From PVC group bacterium (GTDB taxonomy: Bacteria; Verrucomicrobiota; Kiritimatiellia; CAIKKV01; CAITUY01): a stretch of 64,000 nt of DNA. Shown piece by piece: positions 63,799 through 64,000 of the stretch. The stretch spans positions 62,001 through 126,000 of the forward strand of contig CAMBRF010000004.1 in assembly GCA_945870225.1 (NCBI GenBank). Direction: 5' to 3'. Below the pieces are notes generated by a model. It worked only from the letters and a program-made list of their open reading frames with translations. It was not told the origin of the DNA and ran no database searches. The translations under genes were made by a program, and so were the position numbers. How positions within the stretch are numbered: the first letter of the stretch is position 1; every line of letters starts with the position of its first letter.

Positions 63799-64000
63799 AT
63801 GTCTTCAGATGATCACAGTTCCAAGCACTCGATAGCCGACGAATGGATTTCCCGGCGGGGAATCCTGATCCTGTCGATCCTGTTCTTCTGCCTCTGCTTC
63901 CCCATGCTGGGCAGCCTGTCTCACTGGCGCGCGGATGAACGCTTCTACACGGACGCGACGATCCGCATGCTGCAAACAGGCGACTACCTATCGCCGACCT
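63799..64000 (+). CDS. Second family 39-type membrane glycosyltransferase, cut by the window end
   Basis: The first 67 residues are present. After a polar start (MSSDDHSSKHSIADEW) come a membrane helix (GILILSILFFCLCFPML) and the loop WRADERFYTDATIRMLQTGD, whose Asp-Glu pair matches the catalytic loop of ArnT-like enzymes. An in-frame ATG at 63766 is an alternative start. The gene continues past 64000. Confidence 0.75.
   Translation, partial: MSSDDHSSKHSIADEWISRRGILILSILFFCLCFPMLGSLSHWRADERFYTDATIRMLQTGDYLSPT

Overview
The window reads as chromosomal DNA of a Gram-negative, GC-rich bacterium. Evidence for the envelope type is a PagL-like lipid A deacylase, a Skp/OmpH-like protein, lipoproteins with lipoboxes and a polyprenyl-phosphate sugar transferase. 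The gene styles (GYF_2 coiled-coil protein behind dnaE, B12-binding radical SAM protein, a citrate/homocitrate-synthase-like enzyme, multi-hairpin intergenic repeats) suggest the Verrucomicrobiota/Kiritimatiellota part of the PVC group, but that placement is inference; no rRNA gene is present to settle it.

Layout. 0.2-7.3 kb: a GH20-type glycosidase, then proS-HU-hisS-MBL hydrolase on the plus strand, facing rlmB and an OmpH-like gene. 7.4-15.6 kb: a classic translation/RNA operon nusA-infB-rbfA-truB-ribF-rpsO-pnp, with a sigma70-type promoter in front, an internal promoter before rpsO, and an intrinsic terminator behind pnp. infB carries an apparent frameshift in a poly-C tract. 15.7-24.2 kb (minus): a GNAT acetyltransferase, dnaE and two coiled-coil proteins in a tightly coupled run, then a processive family-2 glycosyltransferase. 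24.4-25.8 kb: a ferritin-like/VIT1 fusion and a small membrane protein. 25.9-32.1 kb (minus): a sugar ABC transporter (permease, binding protein, ATPase) followed by rlmN and rsmB. 32.1-36.1 kb (plus): an exopolysaccharide-initiating transferase, a DUF212 membrane protein, a HAD phosphatase and a LacI-type regulator with an odd Pro/Glu-rich repeat tail.

36.1-40.3 kb is the accessory island. Five or six small genes lie all on the minus strand, separated by attC-like sites (three of exactly 63 bp), among them a PIN/Phd toxin-antitoxin pair with its own promoter and operator-like palindrome. This is best read as an integron cassette array with no integrase in the window (a CALIN). It is bordered on both sides by multi-hairpin inverted-repeat elements; a third hairpin element of a different sequence lies near 46.8 kb.

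40.3-64 kb returns to core genes: a B12 radical SAM protein, rdgB, a methyltransferase, tRNA-Leu(GAG), an FtsB/DivIC-like protein, enolase, a lipid kinase, an Orn-like exonuclease, a stand-alone sigma region-2-like protein, trmB, a miniature pilin-like protein, panC, a hybrid histidine kinase, leuC-leuD, parA, def, a Re-citrate/isopropylmalate-synthase-like enzyme, ridA, pagL-like, asnB and two family-39 glycosyltransferases, the last cut by the window end. leuCD, the synthase and asnB point to amino-acid metabolism; asnB, pagL-like and the glycosyltransferases point to envelope polysaccharide work.
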